A stretch of 7,184 bases of DNA. Origin: Phycisphaerae bacterium. GTDB taxonomy: Bacteria > Planctomycetota > Phycisphaerae > UBA1845 > UTPLA1. Shown piece after piece: positions 1-5,376 of the stretch. Position 1 is the first letter of the stretch; each line of letters begins with the position of its first letter. Location of the stretch: positions 1 to 7,184 of the forward strand of contig JAFGQA010000279.1 in the NCBI GenBank assembly GCA_016935885.1, in the 5' to 3' direction. A model generated the notes under the pieces. The model worked only from the letters and a program-made list of their open reading frames with translations. It did not search any database and had not been told where the DNA came from. Position numbers and translations under genes: made by a program.

Positions 1-53
1 GGGCTGGGTGGCTTTTCTTCGGTGTCACGGCAGGCGGTCCTTCTTCGGCGCCA

Positions 54-77
54 GGACCGAGAAGGGATTCTCGGTCC
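54..77. repeat. Perfect 10-bp inverted repeat with 4-base loop
   Basis: GGACCGAGAA (54-63) and TTCTCGGTCC (68-77) are exact reverse complements separated by GGGA. It lies within the left part of the tandem array and may be a rearranged unit. No T-run follows on either strand, so it is not called a terminator. Confidence 0.75.
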
Positions 78-100
78 AGCGATGCGGTCCAGCGATGCGG
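73..100. repeat. 13-bp perfect tandem duplication
   Basis: The 13-mer GGTCCAGCGATGC occurs twice back to back (73-85 and 86-98), followed by GG, the first two bases of a third copy. The first copy overlaps the right arm of the hairpin at 54-77. This is probably replication slippage inside the degenerate array. Confidence 0.8.
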
Positions 101-143
101 CTGGCGCGAGAAGGGAGTCTTGGGCGAGCGCGTTCTTTCGTGC

Positions 144-163
144 CCCCCGGCCAAGGCCGGGGG
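144..163 (+). terminator. Terminator-like GC hairpin, plus-strand orientation
   Basis: CCCCCGGCC (144-152) and GGCCGGGGG (155-163) are perfect 9-bp arms around AA, so in RNA the innermost pair would open to give a CAAG loop. On the plus strand a pyrimidine/T-rich tail (CTCTTTCTCG) follows. On the minus strand the hairpin is followed by GCACGAAAG with no T-run. It would therefore fit a gene entering from the left of the window better than the TPR operon, whose stop lies about 140 bp away on the minus strand. Its right arm plus tail (GGGGGCTCTTTC) matches the core of the flanking repeat units. Confidence 0.4.
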
Positions 164-305
164 CTCTTTCTCGACGTCACAGCGGGGGCTGTTCTTCGAC
201 GCCGCAGCGGGGGCTCTTTCTTCGGCGTCAGGGCTGGGTGGCTTCTCTTCGGCGTTACAGCGGGGGCTGTTCTTCGGCGCCGCGGTGGGGGCTCTTTCTT
301 CGGCG

Positions 306-2033
306 TCAGGGCAGCTCGCGGTTCCTGGCCATCTCCGAGCGGGCTTGTTGGGCGTGTGCGGAGACGGGCTCGAGCTCGCGGACGATCTGCCAGGTGGCGT
401 TGGCTCGGTCGATGAGGCCCATGTTTTGGAGGGCGAGGGCAAGGTTGGCCTGGAAGCTGAGGTTTCGTGGGTTGCCTTCGACCGCTCGCTCCAGGTGCTC
501 GACGGCGATCTCGAACTGGTGCTGCTGGGCGAACAAGACGCCGAGATGATAGTGCAGGTCGGCGTAATCGGGATGGAGCTCCGTGGCCCTCTTGAGGACG
601 TCGACGGCCTCGTCGGTCTGGTCGTTCTCGTAGAGCGCCAGGCCCAGCTTGATGAGGGCCTTCATGTAGCTCGGATTGATGGCGACGGCTTCGCGGAACT
701 CGGTGATGGCGTCTTCGATCTGCCCGCGGTTCCTGTAGATCAGCCCGAGCCGATAGCGCAGGTCGGCATGGTTGGGGTCCTGCTGGATCGCTTGGCGGAG
801 ACGCTCGATCTGTTGCGACAGGAGATCGGTGACGCGTCGTGCAGCGCGGTGCTCGGAGGCATCGCCGGGCAGATCGACATCGTGCACGATGTCCTCCACG
901 GCCGCGGGCAAGAACTTGTTGGCCTGCTCGCCGGCGGCGGCCTTGAGCTGCATCCGGGCGACCTCGCTGAACAGCAGGGTGCTGTTGGGCTCGATGTTGC
1001 GGGCCATCTCGAACGAGGCCATCGCCTCGTCCTCTCGCCCGCTGGCGTGTTGTGCCACGCCGATTCCGACATAGGCACTAAGCAGGCGGTCGTTGATCTC
1101 GAGGGCGAAGGAGAAGGAGCACGCGGCATTCTGGTATTGGCCCGTCCGGAGATACGCGGTGCCGAGCTTGACATTGGCCTCCAGGTGGTCTGGGCAGATC
1201 TGAAGCGCGCGCTGGTACTGTGCGGTGGCCGCGGCATCGTTTCCGACTCGGGAGTAGAGGTCGCCGAGGCGTAGGCGCGAGTCGGCGAAGTCGGGCTGTT
1301 TCTCGATCATCTGATGAAGGTGTTCAATGGCCTCGCGATAGAGTCCGGCCTTCTCGTAGCTGCTGACGAGGTCGTTGTGGGCGGCCCAGTTCTCGGGCTC
1401 CAAGGACAAGGCGTGTTCATACTGTTTGATCGCTGCCTCGTAGTCGCCAGCCTTGAGGAACAGGTTGGCGAGCATCAGGTGGACTTCCGTCTGCTGTGGG
1501 TCCAGCCGGCACAGTTCGGTGTAGTGATGGATGGCGATGTCGATCTCGCCTTGCTGGAGGAAGATCGCTGCCAGGCGCTCGTGGGCGTTGCGGAGCGTGG
1601 GACAGACGACGATAGCGTCCTGATAGTAGTTGGTCGCGTCGTCCTGATGGCCCAGGCGTTCATGGCAGTAGCCCAGGCAGAAGAGGATGGCGGGACTGAT
1701 CGCGTCTTGCTTCTGTGCGATGCGGAGTTGTTGCAGGGCTGATTCGATTTGGCCCAGCTCGTCGTAGGCGCACGCCAGCCCCAGACGGGCGACGAGATGG
1801 GATTCGTTGCGGCTCAGCAGGTTGAGGAAGATGCGGCGTGCCGAGATCGGATCATCACAGTGAAGAAACCGCGCGGCGAGCCGGATTTGCGCGCCCGCAT
1901 TGTCGGGCTGGACCTCGGCGGCCTGTATGAGTTCTTCGGTGGTCTCGTCGTTGTCCGTGTCGAGCACTGCTTGAAACGCGCCGGCGAGATGGGCGATCAA
2001 CCCCCGGCCGAGGATCTCAAGTAAATACGACAT
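306..2033 (-). CDS. Tetratricopeptide repeat protein, about 13 TPRs (575 aa)
   Basis: A large helical-repeat protein, expected to act as a protein-binding scaffold in the cytoplasm; no partner can be named. After an amphipathic, hydrophobic N-terminus (about residues 3-22) come TPRs in strict 34-residue register. The clearest are at 148-181, 182-215, 216-249, 250-283, 284-317 and 318-351, with weaker ones at 46-147. A non-TPR linker (about 352-410, acidic, containing VEDIVHDVDLPGD) separates a second TPR block at about 423-558. Typical consensus positions are visible, such as G8, Y11, A20, A27 and P32 in LGDLYSRVGN and ALSLEP. There is no signal peptide, membrane helix or enzymatic motif. The start is ATG at 2031-2033, 12 bp after the stop of the upstream TPR gene, with a strong purine-rich ribosome site. 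The C-terminal block is related to that of the upstream gene. The stop codon lies in the last unit of the tandem repeat array. The TPR assignment is firm; the function is unknown. Confidence 0.93.
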   Translation of the reverse strand: MSYLLEILGRGLIAHLAGAFQAVLDTDNDETTEELIQAAEVQPDNAGAQIRLAARFLHCDDPISARRIFLNLLSRNESHLVARLGLACAYDELGQIESALQQLRIAQKQDAISPAILFCLGYCHERLGHQDDATNYYQDAIVVCPTLRNAHERLAAIFLQQGEIDIAIHHYTELCRLDPQQTEVHLMLANLFLKAGDYEAAIKQYEHALSLEPENWAAHNDLVSSYEKAGLYREAIEHLHQMIEKQPDFADSRLRLGDLYSRVGNDAAATAQYQRALQICPDHLEANVKLGTAYLRTGQYQNAACSFSFALEINDRLLSAYVGIGVAQHASGREDEAMASFEMARNIEPNSTLLFSEVARMQLKAAAGEQANKFLPAAVEDIVHDVDLPGDASEHRAARRVTDLLSQQIERLRQAIQQDPNHADLRYRLGLIYRNRGQIEDAITEFREAVAINPSYMKALIKLGLALYENDQTDEAVDVLKRATELHPDYADLHYHLGVLFAQQHQFEIAVEHLERAVEGNPRNLSFQANLALALQNMGLIDRANATWQIVRELEPVSAHAQQARSEMARNRELP

Positions 2034-2040
2034 CGCTTCT

Positions 2041-2047
2041 TCCCCCT
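2041..2047 (-). promoter_or_regulatory. Ribosome binding site overlapping upstream stop codon
   Basis: On the minus strand AGGGGGA lies 7 bases before the ATG at 2033 and shares its first two bases with the TAG stop (2046-2048) of the upstream TPR gene. This arrangement supports both the chosen start and translational coupling of the two genes. Confidence 0.7.
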
Positions 2048-3353
2048 ACGATGTTGCCAGTTCCTTCAGCGCGCTTTGTGCGCGGCTGTAGTCTGCGTTC
2101 AGTTCCAGAGCCCGGCGGTACTCCGTTCGGGCCTGCTCCGGCTCGCCCCCCGCGCTGTACAACTCGCCCAGCATGAGATGGACGTCCGGATAGTCACCGC
2201 CGCTATCAATGGCTGCCCGCAAGCGGTCGATGGCCTCCGCAGACCGGTCAGTCTGTGCGTGCAGCCGGCCGAGCTGAATCAGTGCCCGTACGTAACGCGG
2301 GTTGATCTCCACGGCACGGTCTGCCTCCATGATCGCGGATTCGGTCCGGCCGAGGCGGGCATAGACGCGGCTACAGTGGTAGTGAAGGTCGGCGAAGTCC
2401 GGATGGCGTTCGAGTGCCGCCTCCAGAATGGCGGCCAACAAGGCGAAGACCTCGGGATCAACGTCGGACTCGGGCAGGCTTAGGAAGGCCTCGACAAAGT
2501 CGGGGTCCTCCGCGATCAGGTCGCCGAGCGCCCGGACGGCGGCGCCGTCCACCGGTGCCGTTTTGACTGGTGTCGGATCGACGGAGAGGCCCGGTCCGCG
2601 TGCTTGTGTCGCTTCAACCGCGAGCGTGAACAAGAGCGCCACATAGGCATCGTGCGGTCGAAGCTCCTGGGCAATTGCCAAGTGCCGGACGGCCTGTGCC
2701 GCGTCCCCGCGCGCCGCCAGGGCCAGTCCCAAGTGTTGCTGGATGGAGGCATCAAAGGGTGCCAGGCGCGCGGCATCGTTCAGCGCGTTCACGGCCTCGT
2801 CGAGTTCGGCGGCGGCGGCGCGCAACAGTCCCAACTGGAAGAAGAGATCGGCGCGCTGGTGTTCCTCGCGGATTGCGTCTTCAAGTGTCTCGATGGCGCG
2901 ATCGTGCTGTCCGTCGCGGGCCAGTGCGTGGGCCAACCGGATCGGCGTGGCATCATCGCCGCGACCTTGGTCCTGGGCCTTCTCCAGCTCCACGACGGCC
3001 AAATCGAAGCGGCCGCGACCGACGTGGCAGGCCAACAGGTAGCGGGACAGGTCCACCGAACCGGGGTTGATCTCGCGTGCCGCCGTGAGGTGCCTGGCCG
3101 CGGAGGCGTGGCGGCCAAGCCTCAACTCGCTGATGCCGAGGTGCATGTGGGCCTGGCTCAGGTAAAACCGACCCAGCGTACCCGACAGGCTTCGGTGGTC
3201 CGCAATCGACGATAGCAGCCTGATGGCTTCGGCATATCGGCCTTGCTCGAAGGCGGCGATGCCGGCCTGGTAGGTGGCCGCCGCGTTTCCGTTCTTGCCG
3301 GGCTTCCGCCCTCGCCGTGGTAGAAGCCTGCCGTTACTGGGTCCTAGGTCCAT
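2046..3353 (-). CDS. Tetratricopeptide repeat protein, first gene of the operon (435 aa)
   Basis: A second TPR scaffold-type protein with no catalytic motif, signal peptide or membrane segment. A short basic N-terminus (residues 9-20, rich in R/K) precedes a first TPR beginning near residue 27 (YQAGIAAFEQGRYAEAIRLL). Further TPR-like helical pairs extend to about residue 250. A non-TPR linker follows (about 251-305, PVKTAPVDGAAVRALGDLI and then an acidic stretch), and then three more TPRs (about 321-430). Residues 313-401 align without gaps to residues 412-500 of the downstream gene at about 40% identity by hand count, including the shared pattern ADLxYx, AVxINPxY and ALIxLG. The start ATG is at 3351-3353 with only a weak GGGGTG upstream (gap 5). 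No later Met fits, since the next Met (residue 70) is inside the repeats. The two genes form one operon. The family call is firm, the role unknown. Confidence 0.9.
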   Translation of the reverse strand: MDLGPSNGRLLPRRGRKPGKNGNAAATYQAGIAAFEQGRYAEAIRLLSSIADHRSLSGTLGRFYLSQAHMHLGISELRLGRHASAARHLTAAREINPGSVDLSRYLLACHVGRGRFDLAVVELEKAQDQGRGDDATPIRLAHALARDGQHDRAIETLEDAIREEHQRADLFFQLGLLRAAAAELDEAVNALNDAARLAPFDASIQQHLGLALAARGDAAQAVRHLAIAQELRPHDAYVALLFTLAVEATQARGPGLSVDPTPVKTAPVDGAAVRALGDLIAEDPDFVEAFLSLPESDVDPEVFALLAAILEAALERHPDFADLHYHCSRVYARLGRTESAIMEADRAVEINPRYVRALIQLGRLHAQTDRSAEAIDRLRAAIDSGGDYPDVHLMLGELYSAGGEPEQARTEYRRALELNADYSRAQSALKELATS

Positions 3354-3374
3354 TTGAACACCCCAAACGTCCGA

Positions 3375-3386
3375 GGAATCTGTGCC
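3375..3386 (-). promoter_or_regulatory. Leader motif GGCACAGATTCC shared with the 5417 gene
   Basis: On the minus strand GGCACAGATTCC sits 21 bases upstream of the ATG at 3353. The identical 12-mer lies at 5387-5398 on the plus strand, 18 bases upstream of the ATG at 5417. The match does not extend beyond 12 bases and the sequence is not palindromic. Chance cannot be excluded: a few shared 12-mers are expected in a window this size. The similar position relative to two start codons is what makes it notable. Confidence 0.3.
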
Positions 3387-3459
3387 ACCTGTGCCGTCGT
3401 TCTCTTTTCAACAGGGTTCTGGCGAAACCGGCCACGGCGTCGTCGCCAAAGGTGGTGTC

Positions 3460-3488
3460 GGCGCGGGCTTCAGCGCCCGTGCCACGGG
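3460..3488. repeat. Nested inverted repeats upstream of the TPR operon
   Basis: GGCGCGGGC (3460-3468) pairs with GCCCGTGCC (3475-3483) around TTCAGC, with one G-T type pair. The right arm also belongs to a second, overlapping dyad, CCCGTG-C-CACGGG (3476-3488). The 13-mer CGCCCGTGCCACG (3474-3486) recurs at 4233-4245. This may be a dispersed palindromic element. No promoter could be confidently placed between it and the TPR start. Confidence 0.55.
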
Positions 3489-3890
3489 CTGTGCCAGAAC
3501 CCCTTAGTTATCGTTTCGGCTTGGGTCAGGCGTGACCTTCGTTACGAGCGGCGGGACCTTGGATGTGCGATGGGCGGCTTCTTGTTCCCGACGTGCGAGC
3601 CCCGTTGCCCGCCGCGGTCCGGTGGCTCCCTCGACTGATTCTTGCGAACCTGGGCGCGACGAGAACGCCACCCTTCCTGGACAATCCGATAAGTCTGGAA
3701 CACGCCCACGTGGCGGTTCGCGTACGTTTGGTTGCCATCATCTCGACAGGCTGCCCGACCAGGAGGCTTGCTTCTCGGGCCGCGTTGCGGTCGATGACGA
3801 AGGTGCGTCCAACATGGATCTAAGCAAAGGTTCGGGGTCACCCTGGCTTCGCTGATGTCTACTACAAAAAAACAACGGATGGAGACGCTA
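3489..3890. other. Non-coding stretch, no recognisable gene
   Basis: About 400 bases with several overlapping open frames on both strands. None has a convincing ribosome site or a recognisable family. Two minus-strand pieces in different frames read somewhat protein-like: one around 3810-3750 contains GRTFVIDRNAAREAS, and one around 3712-3640 contains FQTYRIVQEG. This could be a frameshifted gene remnant, but I cannot assign it. A short A-rich run (3866-3872) precedes the tandem duplication. Confidence 0.5.
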
Positions 3891-4113
3891 AGGAGCCGCG
3901 CAGAGACAACTTAAACGGTTGATCCGCCAAACGGCAAGCCGGCAGGCCGGCCAAGCGGCGCAATCGATCATGTTATTTTCGCGCGACGCCTCAGGAGCCG
4001 CGCAGAGACAACGTAAACGGTTGACCCGCCTGGCCTGCGGGCAGGTCCGCCAAACGGCAAGCCGGCAGGCCAGCCAAGCGGCACAATCGGTCATGTTGTC
4101 TTCGCTCGACGCC
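3891..4113. repeat. Imperfect tandem duplication (100 bp and 121 bp copies)
   Basis: Copy 1 (3891-3990) and copy 2 (3993-4113) both start AGGAGCCGCGCAGAGACAAC-like and end CGACGCC. Apart from 21 additional bases in copy 2 (4025-4045), I count 7 mismatches over 100 positions. The start-to-start distance (102) and the extra segment (21) are both multiples of three, so frames stay open across both copies. However, on the minus strand most differences would change the amino acid, arguing against a conserved protein. The opening GGAGACGCTAAGGAGCCGCG resembles the GGAGACGCAGAG-type intergenic repeats I recall from environmental bacterial genomes; that resemblance is from memory only. Confidence 0.85.
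4025..4045. repeat. 21-base partly palindromic segment present only in copy 2
   Basis: The segment contains CCTGCGGGCAGG (arms CCTGC/GCAGG) and is bounded by direct repeats of CCGCC (4026-4030 and 4048-4052). Copy 1 lacks it. It is either an insertion of a small palindromic repeat or, equally simply, a slippage deletion between the CCGCC repeats in copy 1. Confidence 0.6.
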
Positions 4114-4117
4114 GAAC

Positions 4118-4129
4118 GTGCCGCGGCAC
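4118..4129. repeat. 12-bp perfect palindrome
   Basis: GTGCCGCGGCAC is fully self-complementary and lies four bases beyond the end of duplication copy 2. No flanking T-run; significance unknown. Confidence 0.5.
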
Positions 4130-4342
4130 AAGAATCGGACAGGGAATGCTGGTGGAACGGAAAGAGGCCAAGGAAGGGCTCCAGGTACGCTGGGATGTAC
4201 GCTCCTCGGCAAGCGGGTGCACGGCCTGTCATCGCCCGTGCCACGTGAGCGTCAGGGCGCAGTTCAGACGTCAGTCTCGCAGGCGTACGCAAGCCCGGGA
4301 GCGGATAGGACTATGCGCAGCCTCAGGCACCGCGCCCAATCG
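4130..4342. other. Gene-free downstream region of the lipoprotein pair
   Basis: About 210 bases after the stop of the 4343 gene (minus-strand sense). No start with a ribosome site, no T-run terminator and no RNA gene was recognised. It contains the second copy of the 13-mer CGCCCGTGCCACG at 4233-4245. Open frames here are extensions of the repeat region or lie antisense to the lipoprotein gene. Confidence 0.5.
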
Positions 4343-4831
4343 TCATACTTCGGAAGGATTGATGCCCAGTCCTGCCAACACCCCTTGCAGAGCCTCGCCG
4401 AGTGCGTCCGCGAATCCTTGGAGGAACTCCTCCACCTGCTGGGGGTCCTGAAAATCGACGGGCTCCCCGGCCTGTTCATCGGCTCTCGCCTGGAAGGCCG
4501 TAGCCAACTCGGAAAGGCCCTGTAGGTCCACGGCGCCCCCATCCGCGAGCCCTTGGATGTCGTCCAGTGTGTTAACGTTGTTGGCGTCAAAGAACGTGAC
4601 GATCGCATCAGCCTCGACAGGGCTCAGCGCAAGGCCCGGGATGCCGGTGGCATCTGCGGCAGTCTTCGTCACGATCTGCCACTCTGACGAATTCAGCTCC
4701 CCCACGCTGCCCGATGCGAACTTGATCACCGCGCCGGCGAGTGTGAACAGGTCGAAAATGCCGCATCCCGTGGTGCCGACGGCCATGCAGCTTACGAGCA
4801 CGATACAAATGCCGATTCTCGTCTTTCTCAT
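4343..4831 (-). CDS. Small predicted lipoprotein, unknown family (162 aa)
   Basis: The family is not recognised. The N-terminus is a classic export signal: MRKTR, a hydrophobic core (IGICIVLVSCMAVG, residues 6-19), then TTGC with the candidate lipid-attachment cysteine at residue 23. The -3 residue is Thr rather than Leu, so the lipobox is only approximate. The mature part starts with a hydrophobic stretch (GIFDLFTLAGAVIKF) and is otherwise acidic and probably helical. It includes FFDANNVNTLDDIQGL (residues 80-95), loosely reminiscent of an EF-hand or dockerin loop but without the full ligand pattern, and ends in an amphipathic segment (PQQVEEFLQGFADALGEAL). I chose ATG 4829-4831 over the Met at 4913-4915 because GGAGGA lies 7 bases upstream and the signal peptide starts there. 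It follows the other lipoprotein gene by 88 bp, likely the same transcript. Envelope location is inferred; the role is unknown. Confidence 0.8.
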   Translation of the reverse strand: MRKTRIGICIVLVSCMAVGTTGCGIFDLFTLAGAVIKFASGSVGELNSSEWQIVTKTAADATGIPGLALSPVEADAIVTFFDANNVNTLDDIQGLADGGAVDLQGLSELATAFQARADEQAGEPVDFQDPQQVEEFLQGFADALGEALQGVLAGLGINPSEV

Positions 4832-4838
4832 CTTTGTT

Positions 4839-4844
4839 TCCTCC
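4839..4844 (-). promoter_or_regulatory. Ribosome binding site fixing the 4831 start
   Basis: GGAGGA on the minus strand, 7 bases before ATG 4829-4831. This is a strong match to the anti-16S sequence and decides for the internal Met rather than the one 84 bases upstream. Confidence 0.8.
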
Positions 4845-4919
4845 GGATACGTAAGAGGGCGAGGATATCGAACCACCCCCTGCTCGCGCAAGGACGGCTC
4901 AGTGTCCTGAAACACTAAA

Positions 4920-5207
4920 TCAAGGCACGTTGAATGTCAAAAGGAACTCGACCAAGCGGTCACCACTTTCACTGTCCGGTGCCTCCACGGTTTCGCGGAT
5001 TCGTTCGCGTTTCTCATCGTCGGTGAGTCGTTCGTCGTCCTGGATGTCCTCGAGTTGCTCCAAGGTCAGGCCGGAAACAGCCGCCGGCAACGTCGCATGA
5101 ATGCGCTCGAAGCCACAGCCGGTCCACGGCAGGCCGAGAAGCAGCGTGCAGAAGCAGAGAACGATGCTTGCGCGGGCAGGAGCCGGAGTGGGACGGGGCC
5201 GGAACAT
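4920..5207 (-). CDS. Small predicted lipoprotein, acidic helical (95 aa)
   Basis: No known family recognised. The N-terminus has arginines (R3, R5, R12), a hydrophobic core (ASIVLCFCTLLLGLP, residues 13-27) and WTGC with the candidate lipidated cysteine at residue 31. The -3 residue is Trp, so the lipobox is atypical. The mature 65 residues are very acidic and probably form a helical hairpin: LTLEQLEDIQDD (48-59) and LTDDEKRERIRETV (61-74), then GDRLVEFLLTFNVP at the end. The ATG at 5205-5207 is preferred over the Met at 5259-5261 because GAGAGG lies 5 bases upstream and export features start there. It is first in a likely two-gene unit with the 162-aa lipoprotein, and is transcribed divergently from the 372-aa exported protein. 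A plain secreted protein is the main alternative. Confidence 0.75.
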   Translation of the reverse strand: MFRPRPTPAPARASIVLCFCTLLLGLPWTGCGFERIHATLPAAVSGLTLEQLEDIQDDERLTDDEKRERIRETVEAPDSESGDRLVEFLLTFNVP

Positions 5208-5212
5208 GGCTA

Positions 5213-5218
5213 CCTCTC
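5213..5218 (-). promoter_or_regulatory. Ribosome binding site fixing the 5207 start
   Basis: GAGAGG on the minus strand, 5 bases before ATG 5205-5207; it supports the shorter 95-aa reading. Confidence 0.6.
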
Positions 5219-5221
5219 GTT

Positions 5222-5239
5222 CGTTGGCACCAACGGTGC
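5222..5239. promoter_or_regulatory. Overlapping dyads in the leader of the 95-aa lipoprotein
   Basis: CGTTGG-CA-CCAACG (5222-5235) is a perfect 6-bp inverted repeat. It overlaps a second dyad, GCACC-AAC-GGTGC (5227-5239). As RNA the two hairpins would be mutually exclusive. The block lies directly upstream of the ribosome site of the 5207 gene, so it could be an operator or a leader structure. The left part, TCGTTGGCA, is repeated in the hairpin at 5361-5376 in front of the divergent gene. Confidence 0.45.
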
Positions 5240-5325
5240 AAAGTGGTCGATAGTGTAGCATCGGCCCGCCTACTGCGTGACCTTTAGGGTTGCGTCCGAA
5301 AGGAGTAAACCAGTCCGGGTGTCAT

Positions 5326-5353
5326 TTGACCACGTCCTGACGCCGCCTATAAT
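5326..5353 (+). promoter_or_regulatory. Near-consensus sigma70-type promoter
   Basis: The -35 box is TTGACC (5326-5331, five of six consensus bases) and the -10 box is TATAAT (5348-5353, perfect), with a 16-bp spacer. Transcription would begin near 5360, giving a leader of about 57 bases before ATG 5417. It is by far the best promoter visible in the window. Confidence 0.8.
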
Positions 5354-5360
5354 CACACCC

Positions 5361-5376
5361 GTCGTTGGCAAACGAC
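5361..5376 (+). promoter_or_regulatory. Hairpin at the 5' end of the predicted mRNA
   Basis: GTCGTT (5361-5366) and AACGAC (5371-5376) form a perfect 6-bp stem around GGCA, starting at the predicted transcription start. It could protect the 5' end of the message or, as DNA, serve as an operator just downstream of the -10 box. It shares TCGTTGGCA with the dyad at 5222-5235. Confidence 0.5.

Larger units (their letters stand above)
1..312. repeat. Degenerate tandem array of 25-28 bp units abutting a stop codon
   Basis: Units share a core TTCTTCGGCG (variants TTCTTCGACG, TTTCTCGACG) at about 15, 41, 68, 167, 192, 218, 245, 270 and 296, mostly 25-27 bp apart. Three unit types can be told apart. 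Type A is at 1-28 and 231-258 (25 of 28 bases equal by eye). Type B is at 181-205 and 259-283 (one mismatch). Type C is at 206-230 and 284-308 (two mismatches), with a diverged copy at 155-180. The order C-A-B-C gives a higher-order period of about 78 bp. Units B and C both begin with a G-rich AGCGGGGGCT-like block. The middle (about 78-154) is diverged. The array already starts at base 1, so it probably continues beyond the window. Its right edge coincides with the stop codon of the 575-aa TPR gene; the shared bases TCAGGGC (306-312) even include its last two codons. Forward-strand open frames through the array look like by-products of the repeat and GC content, not genes. Confidence 0.85.

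Noticed and set aside
80..95. Dockerin or EF-hand call for the 162-aa lipoprotein (positions here are residues)
   Set aside because: DANNVNTLDDI has only part of the calcium-ligand pattern and no second copy.
1..312. CRISPR array
   Set aside because: The repeats are contiguous and degenerate without unique spacers of constant length, and there are no cas genes.
8..549. Plus-strand open frames with peptide repeats (such as GGSFFGVRA) across the array and into the TPR gene
   Set aside because: They are produced by the tandem DNA repeat being open in more than one frame, have no ribosome site, and run antisense into a convincing TPR gene.
120..1274. Long plus-strand open frame (384 codons)
   Set aside because: Antisense to the 575-aa TPR gene; the composition is what a GC-rich complementary strand gives, with no recognisable domain.
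3489..3890. An intact transposase
   Set aside because: Only a faint TYRIV resemblance in a short frame; no catalytic residues, no terminal inverted repeats and no target duplication found.
3888..4292. Minus-strand open frame with internally repeated peptide (CRLAVWR motif twice)
   Set aside because: The peptide repeat is a consequence of the tandem DNA duplication with spacings divisible by three. Copy differences are mostly amino-acid changing, and no ribosome site or known family is seen.
4888..4918. Small AGTGT/ACACT hairpin between the two lipoprotein genes as a terminator
   Set aside because: Only a 5-bp stem with no T-run; more likely the two genes are co-transcribed.
5246..5258. Minus-strand TACACTAT as a -10 box for the lipoprotein unit
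   Set aside because: No acceptable -35 hexamer 15-19 bases upstream; left as a weak possibility only.
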